Below, piece after piece: positions 9,779 through 18,448 of a stretch of DNA of 64,000 bases. The stretch lies in NCBI GenBank assembly GCA_003223325.1, contig QHYS01000057.1, forward strand, positions 79,538 to 143,537, given 5' to 3'. The translations under genes were made by a program, and so were the position numbers. Position 1 is the stretch's first letter; each line of letters begins with the position of its first letter. The notes under the pieces were generated by a model. It saw nothing but the letters and a program-made list of their open reading frames with translations. It had not been told where the DNA came from and did not search any database. The DNA comes from Acidobacteriota bacterium (GTDB lineage: Bacteria; Acidobacteriota; Terriglobia; Acidiferrales; UBA7541).

Positions 9779-10348
9779 ATGAATTTAATCAAGATCGTCT
9801 TGGTAGTTGCTCTGAAGACGCTCGTGGGAGTTGGCGTCGCGGTCTTGTTGTGCGGTCGTGCGAACGCGCAGGAGTCTGGGAGCGCAGCCGGGGCTGGGAA
9901 CAGAGAAGGACCCGCGAACACTCAGGGATTGGTGACGCAGCGCAATCTATCTCTGCCGATGGCCAAGACCATTGCCGAAGCCGCCCTGGCGGCGTGCCGT
10001 GAGAAGGGTTACCACACCGCAGCAGCCGTCGTGGATCGCGCAGGACAGGTGTTGGTCATCCTGCGCGACGAACAAGCCACGCCGCAGGTGGCCGAGATGG
10101 CCCGGCGCAAAGCCTACACGGCGCGCATGTTCCGCACCACTACACTCGAGTTTCAGAAGCGCACCGCAGACAATCCGGCGTACGCCGCGCAACGCAACCT
10201 CCCCGATATCCTGGCCCTGAGTGGCGGAGCTCCGATTAAGGTGGGCGAAGAGACGGTTGGCGCCGTGGGAAGCGCAGGATCCACTCTGGAGCAGGATGAC
10301 GCCTGCGCCAAGGCAGGCATCGCCAAGGTGGCCGACCTGCTGAAGTAG
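9779..10348 (+). CDS. Secreted GlcG/HbpS-family protein
   Basis: A 189-residue protein with a signal peptide (MNLIKIVLVVALKTLVGVGV... ending RANAQ) followed by a complete GlcG/HbpS (DUF336) domain. The domain contains SLPMAKTIAEAALAACREKG, AAAVVDRAGQVLVILRDEQA, the RKAYTARMF helix and the ending GAVGSAGSTLEQDDACAKAG. This last segment resembles the GVSGA..EQD motif of the family. Members bind heme or small organic molecules and often form octamers. Export suggests a periplasmic binding or sensing role. A purine-rich AAGGGAG lies 8 nt before the ATG. It is followed by an MFS transporter gene 86 bp downstream, possibly co-transcribed. Confidence 0.88.
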   Translation: MNLIKIVLVVALKTLVGVGVAVLLCGRANAQESGSAAGAGNREGPANTQGLVTQRNLSLPMAKTIAEAALAACREKGYHTAAAVVDRAGQVLVILRDEQATPQVAEMARRKAYTARMFRTTTLEFQKRTADNPAYAAQRNLPDILALSGGAPIKVGEETVGAVGSAGSTLEQDDACAKAGIAKVADLLK

Positions 10349-10434
10349 GCGACTCAGATGGAAATCGCGAGTGAAGTGACGCTCGCCAAAGAACGAATGA
10401 CCTTACAAAAGCCTGGCATGAACTGGGGCCGCTC

Positions 10435-11670
10435 ATGAGTGTAGTACAAAATTCTGCAGTCAAGAGTTTGGCGGTACCCGCACAGTTGTCTGACCAGTCG
10501 CAGTGGGTGGCCATCGTTTGTGGGTGCATCGTGGCCTTCGCCTATTCCGCCAACTACACCAATCACGCCCCTCTGGCGCTCCCTCTGATGCGCGAATTCG
10601 GGTTCAATCAGGCTCTGGCCGGCTTTCTGACCACGGGCATCTTTGCGACTCACGCCCTCATGCAGATACCCGGCGGACACCTGGTTGACCGGCTCGGCGC
10701 CAAGCGCGTGCTTTTGTGCGCCCTCGCCTGGGTGACGCTCGGCAACCTGGGGATGGCGTCTGCCGGCGCGTATTGGCAGTTGCTCCTTTGCAAGATTTTC
10801 ACCGGTCTCGGCACCGGGGTCTGCTTTGTAGGGGGCGCACGCTACGTGCACGCGGCAGCCCGGGCCGGACCCTGGCTGAACTTGGCGCAGGGACTTTTTG
10901 GCGGTTCCGTCCAGCTCGGAGCGGGATTCGTGATTTTGGCAGTCCCGAGACTTTACCTTTTGGCCGGATGGCGCGCGACGTTTTTCGTATCCGCCGGAAT
11001 GGCCCTTACAGCGGCGATCATCTGGCTGGCCGCAGCACCGAACGTCACCTCCGGCGCCGCTCCACCCGGACGGTTCGGCGAGATGCTACTGGCGCCTCAG
11101 CTCTGGTTGCTGGGACTTGTGCAAATGGCTAGCTTCGGCCTCTCCGTAGTGGTGGGGTCATGGGTGGTGGTCCTTCTGACGAAAGCTCTGAAAGTTCCCG
11201 CAACTCAGGCCGGGCTGATCGGATCGTTGGTCCTGTTGCTGGGCATCGTGTCGCGGCCGCTCGGAGGCATGCTCCGCCGGCATCTGGGCATTCGTCCCTT
11301 GTTCATCAGCAGTCTTTTGATCATCGCTTTGGGCTGTTTCGCCTTCGTGTTGTCCTCAATTTCTTTGGGCATCGCAGTGGTGGCGGTGGTGCTGATTGGC
11401 ATGGGTGTCGGCCTGCCCTACGCCGCGATGTTCTCGCGTGCGGGGGCGCTGTTTCCAGGCCGGGCCGGAGCGGCCATGGGGCTCGTGAACATGCTGGGAA
11501 TTTTCATGATCCTGGGCGGCGCTCCGCTTGTGGGGCACCTAGCAGACTTGTCGGGCACCTTCCGGACAAGCTTTGTTGTGCTCGGGGGATTTTCGCTGTT
11601 GGTGTGCGCCGCGGTTCCTCTTATCGATCGCGACGAACCGGTACTTTCTCCGCGCGTATCGCCGTTTTGA
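10435..11670 (+). CDS. Major facilitator superfamily transporter
   Basis: A 411-residue inner-membrane permease with about 12 predicted helices. The loop between helices 2 and 3 carries GGHLVDRLGAKRVLLC, matching the MFS signature GxLxDRxGxR; a related loop, GGMLRRHLGIRP, appears in the second half. The pattern (NYTNHAPLALPLMREFGFNQ at helix 1) resembles the nitrate/nitrite, cyanate (CynX/NimT) and oxalate/formate branch of the superfamily, but substrate is not assignable. It lies between a GlcG-like secreted protein and an alpha/beta-hydrolase gene, all on the same strand, suggesting a small-organic-compound uptake and processing set. Confidence 0.9.
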   Translation: MSVVQNSAVKSLAVPAQLSDQSQWVAIVCGCIVAFAYSANYTNHAPLALPLMREFGFNQALAGFLTTGIFATHALMQIPGGHLVDRLGAKRVLLCALAWVTLGNLGMASAGAYWQLLLCKIFTGLGTGVCFVGGARYVHAAARAGPWLNLAQGLFGGSVQLGAGFVILAVPRLYLLAGWRATFFVSAGMALTAAIIWLAAAPNVTSGAAPPGRFGEMLLAPQLWLLGLVQMASFGLSVVVGSWVVVLLTKALKVPATQAGLIGSLVLLLGIVSRPLGGMLRRHLGIRPLFISSLLIIALGCFAFVLSSISLGIAVVAVVLIGMGVGLPYAAMFSRAGALFPGRAGAAMGLVNMLGIFMILGGAPLVGHLADLSGTFRTSFVVLGGFSLLVCAAVPLIDRDEPVLSPRVSPF

Positions 11671-11742
11671 GAAGTACCAGGCGAGATTCTGAACGAGAAC
11701 TCCATCCGGTCACGGATCACCTAGCGACAGGAGGAAGAAATC

Positions 11743-12943
11743 ATGAAGATGAGGACATCGACTGCGGTGCTCTCAGGGATAGCTGCAGTTCTGGTGAGCG
11801 GCTGGCTCGGAGCGAAAGCTCAGGAGGGCGTCGGAGCTGCCCATCACGCATTGATCGTGACCTTTTCCACCGCTGACATTGGGCGCCAAGGTCATTTTTA
11901 TGTGGGCGGCCATTATGCTGGGGAACCAGGCAAGGAAACCATGGACGGTGCCATGTACGTTGAGGTGTGGGTCCCCAAGGCCATCCGGCACCCTTATCCG
12001 ATACTATTCATCACCGGCGGCGGAGGCCAGGGAGCCTACAGCTTGCTGCAAACGCCAGACGGGCGGCCCGGCTGGGCGTATGACTTCGTCAGCCAGGGCT
12101 ATACGGTTTACATGATGGACTATCCGGGGCAAGGACGTTCTGCCTATGTCCCCGGGGGTCTCGACGGCAACTTAGTCCCGCCCCCGTTCAGGTCCACTGA
12201 TGGAGGAAGTCTGGACAGGCGGCCGGCCACCATCGTCTGCGGCGAGCAGTTGGCCGCAGGCAAAGAAGTATAGGCAATGGCCGAGCGACGCGCCGAATAA
12301 AGGCAAGATGGGCGACCCCGTGTTTGATTATTTCGCTAAGACCGAACTCCCCGTAGTGGCGAGCCCAAACCAAGAGAAACGTACTGCGGACGCGCTGGTG
12401 CAATTGGCGGATATGATCGGCCAGCCGGTCATCTTGATGCTCAACTCCGGGGCAGCAGCAGCCGGCTGGCAGGTCGCAGATGCGCGCCCCAAGCTGGTCA
12501 AGGGCATCGTCGCTGTAGAACCGGTCGCGCCGCCGGTTGAGAACGCGGAAAGGGGCGCGACCGGTCCGGGTCGTGTATGGGGCCTCACGAATCTGCCGGT
12601 GCACTATGATCCCCCAATCAACGAAGCAGCCGAATTGCAAACCATTCGCCAGGACAAGCCAGACGCGCCGGACCTGCTCCCGTGCTGGATTCAGAAGGAG
12701 CCCGCGCACAAACTCGCAAACCTGGAAACCATTCCGGTGCTCGATGTGTCCGGAGAGGCCAGTTATCACCGTCCGTACGCCCATTGCGTGGCCAAGTGGC
12801 TCAATCAGGCAGGTGTAAGGGCCACCTTTGTGAAACTCGAAGATGTCAGGCTGCCCGGTAATGGTCACCAGATGATGTCCGAAAAGAACAGCGCCGGCGT
12901 CGCCAAGTACCTTCAGGGCTGGATCGAAAAGAACGTGCACTGA
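11743..12943 (+). pseudogene. Alpha/beta-fold hydrolase interrupted by a +1 frameshift in a C5 run
   Basis: Two overlapping frames encode one exported hydrolase. The first (from ATG 11743, AGGAGG upstream, signal peptide to WLGAKAQ) contains PILFITGGGGQGAYS and YTVYMMDYPGQGRS, the oxyanion-strand region of the fold. It then runs into nonsense and stops at 12273. The second frame resumes with PLMEEVWTGGRPPS and continues to 12943 with a strand/nucleophile-elbow-like segment (VILMLNSGAAAAGW), a VLDVSGEASYHRP strand and a GNGHQMM segment likely holding the catalytic His. Removing one C from the run at 12181-12185 gives an uninterrupted protein of about 399 residues reading VPPRSGPLMEEVW. Whether this is a true mutation or a base-calling error cannot be settled here. 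The nucleophile elbow lacks a standard GxSxG. Confidence 0.85.
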
Positions 12944-12992
12944 GCAAAATCTCACCGGTTGCACGTTTTCGGATGGCGGAGTTTCGCCTTAG

Positions 12993-13897
12993 CTACTGGG
13001 CCTCTGCGTAGACCAGCTTCACGTCGGCGGCAATCCGCTCGACGTTTGCAAAATCCGGATGCTTCGCATGAAGCTCCGTAGTCAGCAGCATTCCGGCTTC
13101 TTGAGCTCGAGAGCGCGCCCCTGAAGCTCCTGCAGCATCGCACGTTGTTTGGCGATCAGCGAGCCGTCTCCGAGTTCGCCATGATCCGGCACGATCAGGC
13201 GCGGCTTCAGGGGCTCGACCTTATCCAGGACTGCCAGCCAGCCTTTCATCGTTGCCTCGCCATCGGGCATGATCGGAAAAAGCTTGCTCTGCACGATATC
13301 TCCGGGAATCAGCACGCTATCCTCTTCGACGAAGACCAGCATGTCTCCCTTGGTGTGCGCCGCTCCCAGGCAGAAGAGTCGCGCGCTCACGCCGCCGAGA
13401 TCGAGTTTCATCTCGCCGTCAAGCAGAATGTCCGGCGTTCGCAGCTTCACGTCCTGCAGCAGATCCTTGTTTTGCTGCGACATTTCGCGAAAGCGCGCCA
13501 TGTGTTGCGGGAGCCGCTGATTCAGCTCCTCCTGCTGCACCACCGGCCGAATCAGCACCGTGTGCGGCGGGAACGCCTGCTCACCGGTGGTGTGCTCGGA
13601 GTGATAGTGCGTAGTCGTGAGGTAGAGATTCTGGCCCTTCGCCAGCTTTTCCACTGCCCGCATCACGGTGGCCCCGTTGCGCGTGCCGAGCCCCGTATCG
13701 ATCACCAGCGTCCCGCGGTTTCCCACAACAATCCCAATGTTGGGAAATCCCACCAGCGCGTAGACATGCTCGGAAACTTGCTTCAGCGTCTGCTCGGACA
13801 CAAGCGGCTGCGCCAACTGTGCCCTCGCCACGCACGCAAAAATCAAGCACACCGCCGCCGCCAATCCCGCAACCTCGCCATTTCGTGGAATCCTCAT
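12993..13897 (-). pseudogene. Secreted metallo-beta-lactamase-fold hydrolase with a C-terminal -1 frameshift
   Basis: An exported hydrolase with signal peptide (from ATG 13897, GAGGT nine bases upstream, to CVARAQ). It has a metallo-beta-lactamase fold: GTLVIDTGLGTRNG, the zinc motif TTHYHSEHTTG, GAAHTKGDMLVF, SVLIPGDIVQ and VPDHGEL. The zinc motif has Glu where HxHxDH normally has Asp. The open frame ends at 13082 right after ELKKPECC. The next 90 bases encode, in another frame, LLTTELHAKHPDFANVERIA and then VKLVYAEAQ followed by a stop at 12993, which is the usual C-terminal helix of such proteins. Restoring a single G near 13095-13098 joins them (KKAGMLLTTEL), for about 301 residues. The catalytic core is intact, so the truncated form might still fold. 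Confidence 0.8.
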
Positions 13898-13954
13898 AAC
13901 GCCGTGACCTCGCATTCCTCTAGACCGAATCTTATACACCCGACTCCCTCGTGA

Positions 13955-14700
13955 GTGAACTACCTTGTCTCTGAGCGGGGCCCTTGCGTCTCAAAAAACG
14001 CTGCCACGTGCTCCAACGCCTCTTTGCAACGCCGGCTCTAAGGTCTTTCCGACTCGCTCGTTCGGGGTAGCAAAGGAGAGGCAATGGAAATCATGCCGAA
14101 GGAGCTGAAGAATCAGCAGACGCTGCGGCACGCCATCGAGAGGGCTGTAAAGCTGCGGGCTGAAACCGAACGACCGGATCGCACAAACCAAGCGGCCGTG
14201 TGCACTCGAGCGCCCGGCGGCAGTTCTAGATCCGCGAATTGGCGGCCAACACATTTCAATTCTGATTGTCGGCGTGAAACCAAACATGTTCTGCCGCAAC
14301 TGTGCTGCGCGAAACCCCGGTACCGCGGGGGCTGCCACAGTTACTCTTTGCCGCCATTGCCTGGCAACGCGCCGTGGTTAAGGTCTAGATCGGTGCCATT
14401 TTATGAGGAACGTTATGCTCATCCAAAGTACAATCAGTTCAGCAACAAGCTTCAGTAGGTCGTAGCCCAGTCCGCGCACGTGTTCCTCCCGCACAGGGCG
14501 CGGATTCTACCACTTTTTTTATAAGAACCTCTCGGCACCCGCATTGTGGAAATTTCGTTCCCGATTAGTTAGCAGCGCCCGCTCATGTGCCGCATCGTAC
14601 GGACGGTGAGGTGCTGCCCAGCGAAAGCCAGACAGTGTAACGTGTCGGATTGGGAACGCTCAGGGATTTCCTGTATTTCAGCGGAAACCGAGCCCTTTGC
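13955..14700. other. Gene-poor interval
   Basis: About 750 bases between a hydrolase gene and a response-regulator gene. One reading frame (14084-14458, plus strand) has a purine-rich AAAGGAGAGG before its ATG, but its product has no recognisable fold and a composition like translated noncoding DNA. A weak inverted repeat (CCGCGC / GCGCGG) followed after about ten bases by a T-run lies near 14474-14522 and could be a terminator. No tRNA or repeat array is visible. Confidence 0.4.
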
Positions 14701-14705
14701 TATGA
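14700..14705 (+). promoter_or_regulatory. Candidate -10 box (TATGAT) just before a GTG start
   Basis: TATGAT lies 10 bases before the GTG at 14716. The corresponding -35 (TTCAGC at 14677) is weak. If used, transcription would begin about 4-5 bases before the start codon, giving a nearly leaderless mRNA. Confidence 0.3.
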
Positions 14706-14715
14706 TCCCTGGATT

Positions 14716-15078
14716 GTGACAAGTGTGCTCGTTGTAGACGATCAAAGCGTCGTTCGTCGAAACATCCGCTCGTTGCTCGCGGAGCAGACCGGCTGGTTAC
14801 TGTCCGAAGCTGAGAATGGCAAGGTTGCTGTGGATCTCACCCGTAAGAATCGCCCCGATATCGTGGTGCTCGATCTCGTCATGCCCATAATGAATGGATT
14901 CGAAGCGGCAATCGAAATTAGGAAGATTGCTCCACGTACGAAGATAGTCTTCATCAGTAGCCATTACGCACCCGACCAAACCTCCGCAGTTACGCGGCTG
15001 TTCGGAGCCGATTTCGTGTCAAAGTCCGAGGTCGGAAAAGAGCTCATCCCCACAATCAACCGCTTGCTGGACGTATAA
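14716..15078 (+). CDS. Single-domain response regulator (CheY-like receiver)
   Basis: A 120-residue receiver domain with no output domain. The acidic pair is in VLVVDDQSVVRR, the phospho-acceptor Asp is in IVVLDLVMP, the Ser of the switch is in IVFISSHY, and the conserved Lys is in DFVSKSEV. The frame stays open upstream to 14650, but GTG at 14716 starts exactly at the first strand (VTSVLVVDD) and follows a TATGAT box, so the longer form is unlikely. Such proteins act in phosphorelays or by binding partners. No kinase is adjacent; the nearest is about 20 kb away. Partner unknown. Confidence 0.82.
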   Translation: MTSVLVVDDQSVVRRNIRSLLAEQTGWLLSEAENGKVAVDLTRKNRPDIVVLDLVMPIMNGFEAAIEIRKIAPRTKIVFISSHYAPDQTSAVTRLFGADFVSKSEVGKELIPTINRLLDV

Positions 15079-15101
15079 GCTGTCTTAAGGATCTTAAGGA
15101 C

Positions 15102-15131
15102 TTGACGAACGCTCCGCCGCGCAGATACCAT
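15102..15131 (+). promoter_or_regulatory. Probable promoter for the SAM riboswitch-thrCB transcript
   Basis: TTGACG (15102-15107) and TACCAT (15126-15131) are separated by 18 bases and lie about 30 bases before the riboswitch aptamer. The -35 is good and the -10 is weak. Confidence 0.45.
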
Positions 15132-15161
15132 TATTCATCCGCGCTGCAGCTGCGCGGGGCG

Positions 15162-15278
15162 ATCTTCATGCAGAGTGGCTGAGGGGTTCGGGCCCGACGA
15201 CGCCACGACAACCGGACTGACGCAGTTAGCCAGTCGGCAGGTGCCAATTCCCGCCCGGTTTGCGGGGGACATGAAGCG
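15162..15278 (+). promoter_or_regulatory. SAM-I (S-box) riboswitch aptamer
   Basis: The sequence carries the S-box core in order: GAGTGGCTGAGGGG, then GGGCCCGACGACGCC and ACAACC, then a variable hairpin (GACTGACGCAGTTAGCCAGTC), then GGTGCCAATTCCCGC. Closing helix P1 is perfect: CTTCATG at 15164-15170 pairs with CATGAAG at 15270-15276. It precedes an intrinsic terminator and thrC. S-box RNAs bind S-adenosylmethionine and usually switch methionine-pathway genes off; here the controlled genes are for threonine synthesis, the competing branch from homoserine. Confidence 0.93.
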
Positions 15279-15297
15279 TCGTAGGAAAGGGCTTTTC

Positions 15298-15335
15298 GCC
15301 TCGTTCCCCCACACCCGGAGCGAGGCATTTTTTTT
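15298..15335 (+). terminator. Intrinsic terminator forming the riboswitch expression platform
   Basis: GCCTCG (15298-15303) pairs with CGAGGC (15321-15326) and is followed by A and eight T. It lies 20 bases after the aptamer and 36 bases before thrC. The 3' strand of P1 (GAAGCG) can pair with CGCCTC at the terminator's 5' side with one mismatch, a plausible antiterminator. This is the arrangement expected for termination when SAM is bound. Confidence 0.85.
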
Positions 15336-15370
15336 GGCGCGCAGGGGCCCGGCGCAGCCCGGAGACGGCT

Positions 15371-16621
15371 ATGAGCGAACACTACACGTTGCGCTGCCGG
15401 GAATGTAATCGCGACTGGGGCAATCGCCCCGGCTCGATTTGCGAAGACTGTCTCGCCCCGCTCGAAGTCAAATACGACCTCGACGCCGCGCGCGCGAGCT
15501 TCACACGCGAAAATATCGCCCGCCGCCCCGCCAGTCTCTGGCGCTATGCGGAACTGCTGCCGATTCCCGCAGGATACAGACCCGAAATTCCCGTAGGCAT
15601 GACGCCGCTGGTCTCTTCGGCAAGGCTTGGCGCGCAGATTGGCTCGCGCCGCCTCTACATCAAAAACGACGCGGTGAATTTCCCCACGCTCTCGTTCAAG
15701 GATCGCGTTGTGGCCGTGGCGCTTACGCAAGCCAAAGCCTTCGGATTCCAAACCGTGAGTTGCTCTTCCACGGGAAATCTTGCCAACGCTGTCGCAGCCC
15801 AGGCGGCGCGGCAGGGCTTCGACGCCTGGATCTTCATCCCTGCCGATCTCGAGCCCGCGAAAATTCTGGGCACCCAGGTTTTCGGCGCGCGCCTCGTGCG
15901 CATCGCCGGAAATTACGACCAGGTGAACCGGCTCTGTTCGCAGATCGGAGAGCGTTTTCACTGGGGCTTCGTGAATATCAATCTGCGGCCCTACTATGCG
16001 GAAGGCTCCAAGACAGTGGGCTACGAAATCGCCGAACAGCTCGGCTGGCACCTCCCCGACAACATCGTCGTGCCTATGGCCGGCGGTTCGTTGATCACAA
16101 AGATTCATAAAGCCTTTCAGGAATTGATTGCGCTCGGAATCGTAGAATCAAAGACCGTGCGATTCTTCGGAGCTCAAGCCACTGGTTGCTCGCCCATCTC
16201 CCGCGCCGTCAAGAACGGCAAAGACGAAATCGATCCGCAGAAACCCTCCACGATCGCGCGCTCTTTGGCCATCGGCAATCCCGCCGACGGGCTTTACGCG
16301 AGCCGCGCCATCCGCACGAGTGGGGGCTGGTCCGAAGATGTTTCCGATGAAGAGATCGTAGCCGGCATGGAGCTTCTGGCTACAAGCGAGGGAATCTTCG
16401 GGGAAACAGCCGCGGGCGTAACCGTCGGATGCGCGAAGGCGTTGATCGCGCAGGGCCGCATACAGACTGACGAGGAAACCGTCCTCTGCGTCACCGGCAA
16501 CGGCCTCAAAACTACCGACGCGCTCGCCGGCCGTTATCCTCTGGAGGACGCCATCGAGCCGCGCCTGGCCGCGTTTGAAAAGTTCATCGGACAGACCATG
16601 GCCGTTTCCGCCGTCTCGTAG
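15371..16621 (+). CDS. thrC: Threonine synthase
   Basis: Converts O-phospho-L-homoserine to L-threonine with pyridoxal phosphate. The 416-residue protein starts with a zinc-ribbon-like segment (LRCRECNRDWG ... ICEDC) and has the PLP-binding Lys in FPTLSFKDRVV. It also has the Ser/Asn-rich cofactor loop SCSSTGNLANAVAAQA and the glycine-rich phosphate loop VVPMAGGSL. Length and motifs fit the threonine synthase branch with an N-terminal zinc ribbon. The ATG lies 36 bases after a riboswitch-controlled terminator, so it is the first gene of that transcript. thrB follows after two bases. Homoserine dehydrogenase is not in the window. Confidence 0.95.
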   Translation: MSEHYTLRCRECNRDWGNRPGSICEDCLAPLEVKYDLDAARASFTRENIARRPASLWRYAELLPIPAGYRPEIPVGMTPLVSSARLGAQIGSRRLYIKNDAVNFPTLSFKDRVVAVALTQAKAFGFQTVSCSSTGNLANAVAAQAARQGFDAWIFIPADLEPAKILGTQVFGARLVRIAGNYDQVNRLCSQIGERFHWGFVNINLRPYYAEGSKTVGYEIAEQLGWHLPDNIVVPMAGGSLITKIHKAFQELIALGIVESKTVRFFGAQATGCSPISRAVKNGKDEIDPQKPSTIARSLAIGNPADGLYASRAIRTSGGWSEDVSDEEIVAGMELLATSEGIFGETAAGVTVGCAKALIAQGRIQTDEETVLCVTGNGLKTTDALAGRYPLEDAIEPRLAAFEKFIGQTMAVSAVS

Positions 16622-16623
16622 TC

Positions 16624-17604
16624 GTGCCGCCGGATTCTGTCAGTTCAGGCGGCCGCGTTTTTTCTGCTGTCGTTCCCGCTTCTAGCGCCAATGTGGGATG
16701 CGCTTTTGATTCCGCCGCGATTGCGCTCGCCCTTTACCTTCGTGCTTCGGCCGCGCCGGCGGAATCCGGTTTCCAGCTTAACTATCGCGGCGCGAATGCC
16801 GACCAGATTCCGCGCGATGCAAGCAATCTGCTCGTGCGAGCGATGCAGAGCGCAGCAGCCGCCATGGGTGCCTCGCTTCCTTCCGTGCATCTCGACGTGC
16901 ACAACGACATTCCGCTGGCTGTCGGTCTCGGTTCGAGCGCCGCGGCGATCATCGCCGGAGTTCTGCTCGGAGGAAGGCTCTGCGGCAGCGAGCTCCTGCC
17001 TGCGGAAACACTTCGACTCGCTATGGAAATCGAAGGCCATCCCGATAACGTCGCCGCGGCACTCCACGGCGGCTTTGTGGTGGCTGCAAAGCCGGAAGGC
17101 GATGCGAGCGCATTGGTCGCCAAGGCAAACGTTTCGCAGAACCTGGATTTCATCGCCGTGATTCCGGAAGTGTCCCTGCCTACAGAAAAGGCGCGCGCCG
17201 TGCTTCCGGCGCAGTATTCGCGTCGCGACGTTGTTGCCAACCTCCAGCGCACCGCGCTCCTCGCGGCGCGCTTCTTCTCTGGCGGCGAACTCTCGCCGGA
17301 AATATTCCGCGACGCGCTGCATCAGCCGTATCGCAGTCCCCTCGTTCCAGGCATCGCGGAATGCCTCGCGTTTCGCCATCCGGGTCTCGCGGGCGTGTTC
17401 CTGAGCGGAGCAGGCTCGGCGGTTATGGCCATTGCGCGCCACAGCGCCGGGGAAATTGGAGACGCCTTGGTCGGCGAGTTTCGGCGGAAAGGGACCGGCG
17501 CGCGTGCTCTTACATCGAGAGCAGACAATAGCGGCGCCAAGCTTTTCGCGGGTGACTTGCGGGCCGTGGAGGCCGCTGAATCGCGCCTCAAATCCCGGCC
17601 GTAA
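16624..17604 (+). CDS. thrB: Homoserine kinase
   Basis: Phosphorylates homoserine with ATP to give the substrate of threonine synthase. The 326-residue GHMP-family protein has the N-terminal VPASSANVGCAFDS motif, the ATP-binding glycine-rich loop PLAVGLGSSAAAIIAG, EGHPDNVAAALHGG, and the C-terminal GVFLSGAGSAVMAI motif. The start is GTG, two bases after the thrC stop, so translation is probably coupled and both genes are under the upstream SAM riboswitch. It converges with dapD, separated by only four bases. Confidence 0.94.
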   Translation: MPPDSVSSGGRVFSAVVPASSANVGCAFDSAAIALALYLRASAAPAESGFQLNYRGANADQIPRDASNLLVRAMQSAAAAMGASLPSVHLDVHNDIPLAVGLGSSAAAIIAGVLLGGRLCGSELLPAETLRLAMEIEGHPDNVAAALHGGFVVAAKPEGDASALVAKANVSQNLDFIAVIPEVSLPTEKARAVLPAQYSRRDVVANLQRTALLAARFFSGGELSPEIFRDALHQPYRSPLVPGIAECLAFRHPGLAGVFLSGAGSAVMAIARHSAGEIGDALVGEFRRKGTGARALTSRADNSGAKLFAGDLRAVEAAESRLKSRP

Positions 17605-17608
17605 ACGA

Positions 17609-18448
17609 TCAGCGAAGCAGATCTTCGAGCTGGGTGCGCAGGTCGGTCTTGGCGTCGCGGTATTTCACGATCACCGGCGTGTAGAGCGAAAGCCCCCAGT
17701 CTTTGCCGCGTCCGTGAGAGATGGCGCGCGAGCCAGCCACGACGACGGCCTTTTCGGGGATGATCAAAGGCTGATCGTCGCGCGCGGTCAGCACATTTCC
17801 GCTGCCGAGATCGTAGACGGGCGTAGAGCGATTCAGGATGGTTCCGGTGCCCAGAACAGCTCCGCGTTTCACGACCGTGCCTTCGTAAACGCCACAATTT
17901 CCCCCCACGAGCACCTCGTCCTCGATGATGACGGGCATCGCGCCGACCGGCTCGAGAACTCCGCCGATTTGCGCCGCCGCGGAAATATGGCAGTTCCTGC
18001 CGACCTGCGCGCAACTCCCGACGAGAGCGTGCGAATCGATCATGGTCTGTTCTCCGACGTAGGCGCCTACGTTGATGAACATCGGAGGCATGCAAGTGAC
18101 GCCTTTGCCGAGAAAGCAGCCGTCCCGCAGGCTCGATCCACCCGGAACGATACGCACCGCGCTGGCGAGGGTTACGCTTTTGAGCGGATAAGTGGCCTTG
18201 TCGAAGAATGCTTGTCCCGCGCCGTTACTGGACATGGGCACGACCGCGCCCATGCGGAAGCCCAGCAGAATGCCCTTCTTCACCCAGCGGTTTACGCGCC
18301 AACCGGTCGGCGAAGTCGTATCCGGTTCGGCGGCCCGAACGCTTCCGTCGTTCAAACCATCTTTGAATTCCTGGAAAAGCCGTAGATGTTCATCGCCGTA
18401 TCGGTCGGGAGGCTTATCGAAGAGCGACTCAATTTGCTCTTGCAACAT
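17609..18448 (-). CDS. dapD: 2,3,4,5-tetrahydropyridine-2,6-dicarboxylate N-succinyltransferase
   Basis: Succinylates tetrahydrodipicolinate in the succinylase branch of diaminopimelate/lysine synthesis. The 279-residue protein has an N-terminal helical part, then left-handed beta-helix hexapeptide repeats (for example [59 protein letters not shown]). Length and order match DapD of proteobacterial type. Its start overlaps the end of dapA by 20 bases, so it is the last gene of the lysine operon with translational coupling. The presence of DapD implies the pathway also needs DapC and DapE; a DapE-like gene heads the same operon. Confidence 0.95.
   Translation of the reverse strand: MLQEQIESLFDKPPDRYGDEHLRLFQEFKDGLNDGSVRAAEPDTTSPTGWRVNRWVKKGILLGFRMGAVVPMSSNGAGQAFFDKATYPLKSVTLASAVRIVPGGSSLRDGCFLGKGVTCMPPMFINVGAYVGEQTMIDSHALVGSCAQVGRNCHISAAAQIGGVLEPVGAMPVIIEDEVLVGGNCGVYEGTVVKRGAVLGTGTILNRSTPVYDLGSGNVLTARDDQPLIIPEKAVVVAGSRAISHGRGKDWGLSLYTPVIVKYRDAKTDLRTQLEDLLR

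Noticed and set aside
12188..12964. 258-codon open frame on the minus strand opposite the alpha/beta hydrolase
   Set aside because: The product has no recognisable domain and the plus-strand frame carries clear hydrolase motifs; it is an antisense shadow.
14084..14458. 124-codon plus-strand frame with a good ribosome site
   Set aside because: Despite AAAGGAGAGG before its ATG, the product looks like translated noncoding sequence with many Arg, Cys and Pro and no fold; not called.
15131..16108. 325-codon open frame on the minus strand over the SAM riboswitch and thrC
   Set aside because: It runs opposite a conserved thrC and a structured RNA leader; its product is Arg/Ala-rich and unrecognisable.
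17432..18385. 317-codon plus-strand frame opposite dapD
   Set aside because: dapD motifs are complete on the minus strand; the plus-strand product has shadow-like composition.
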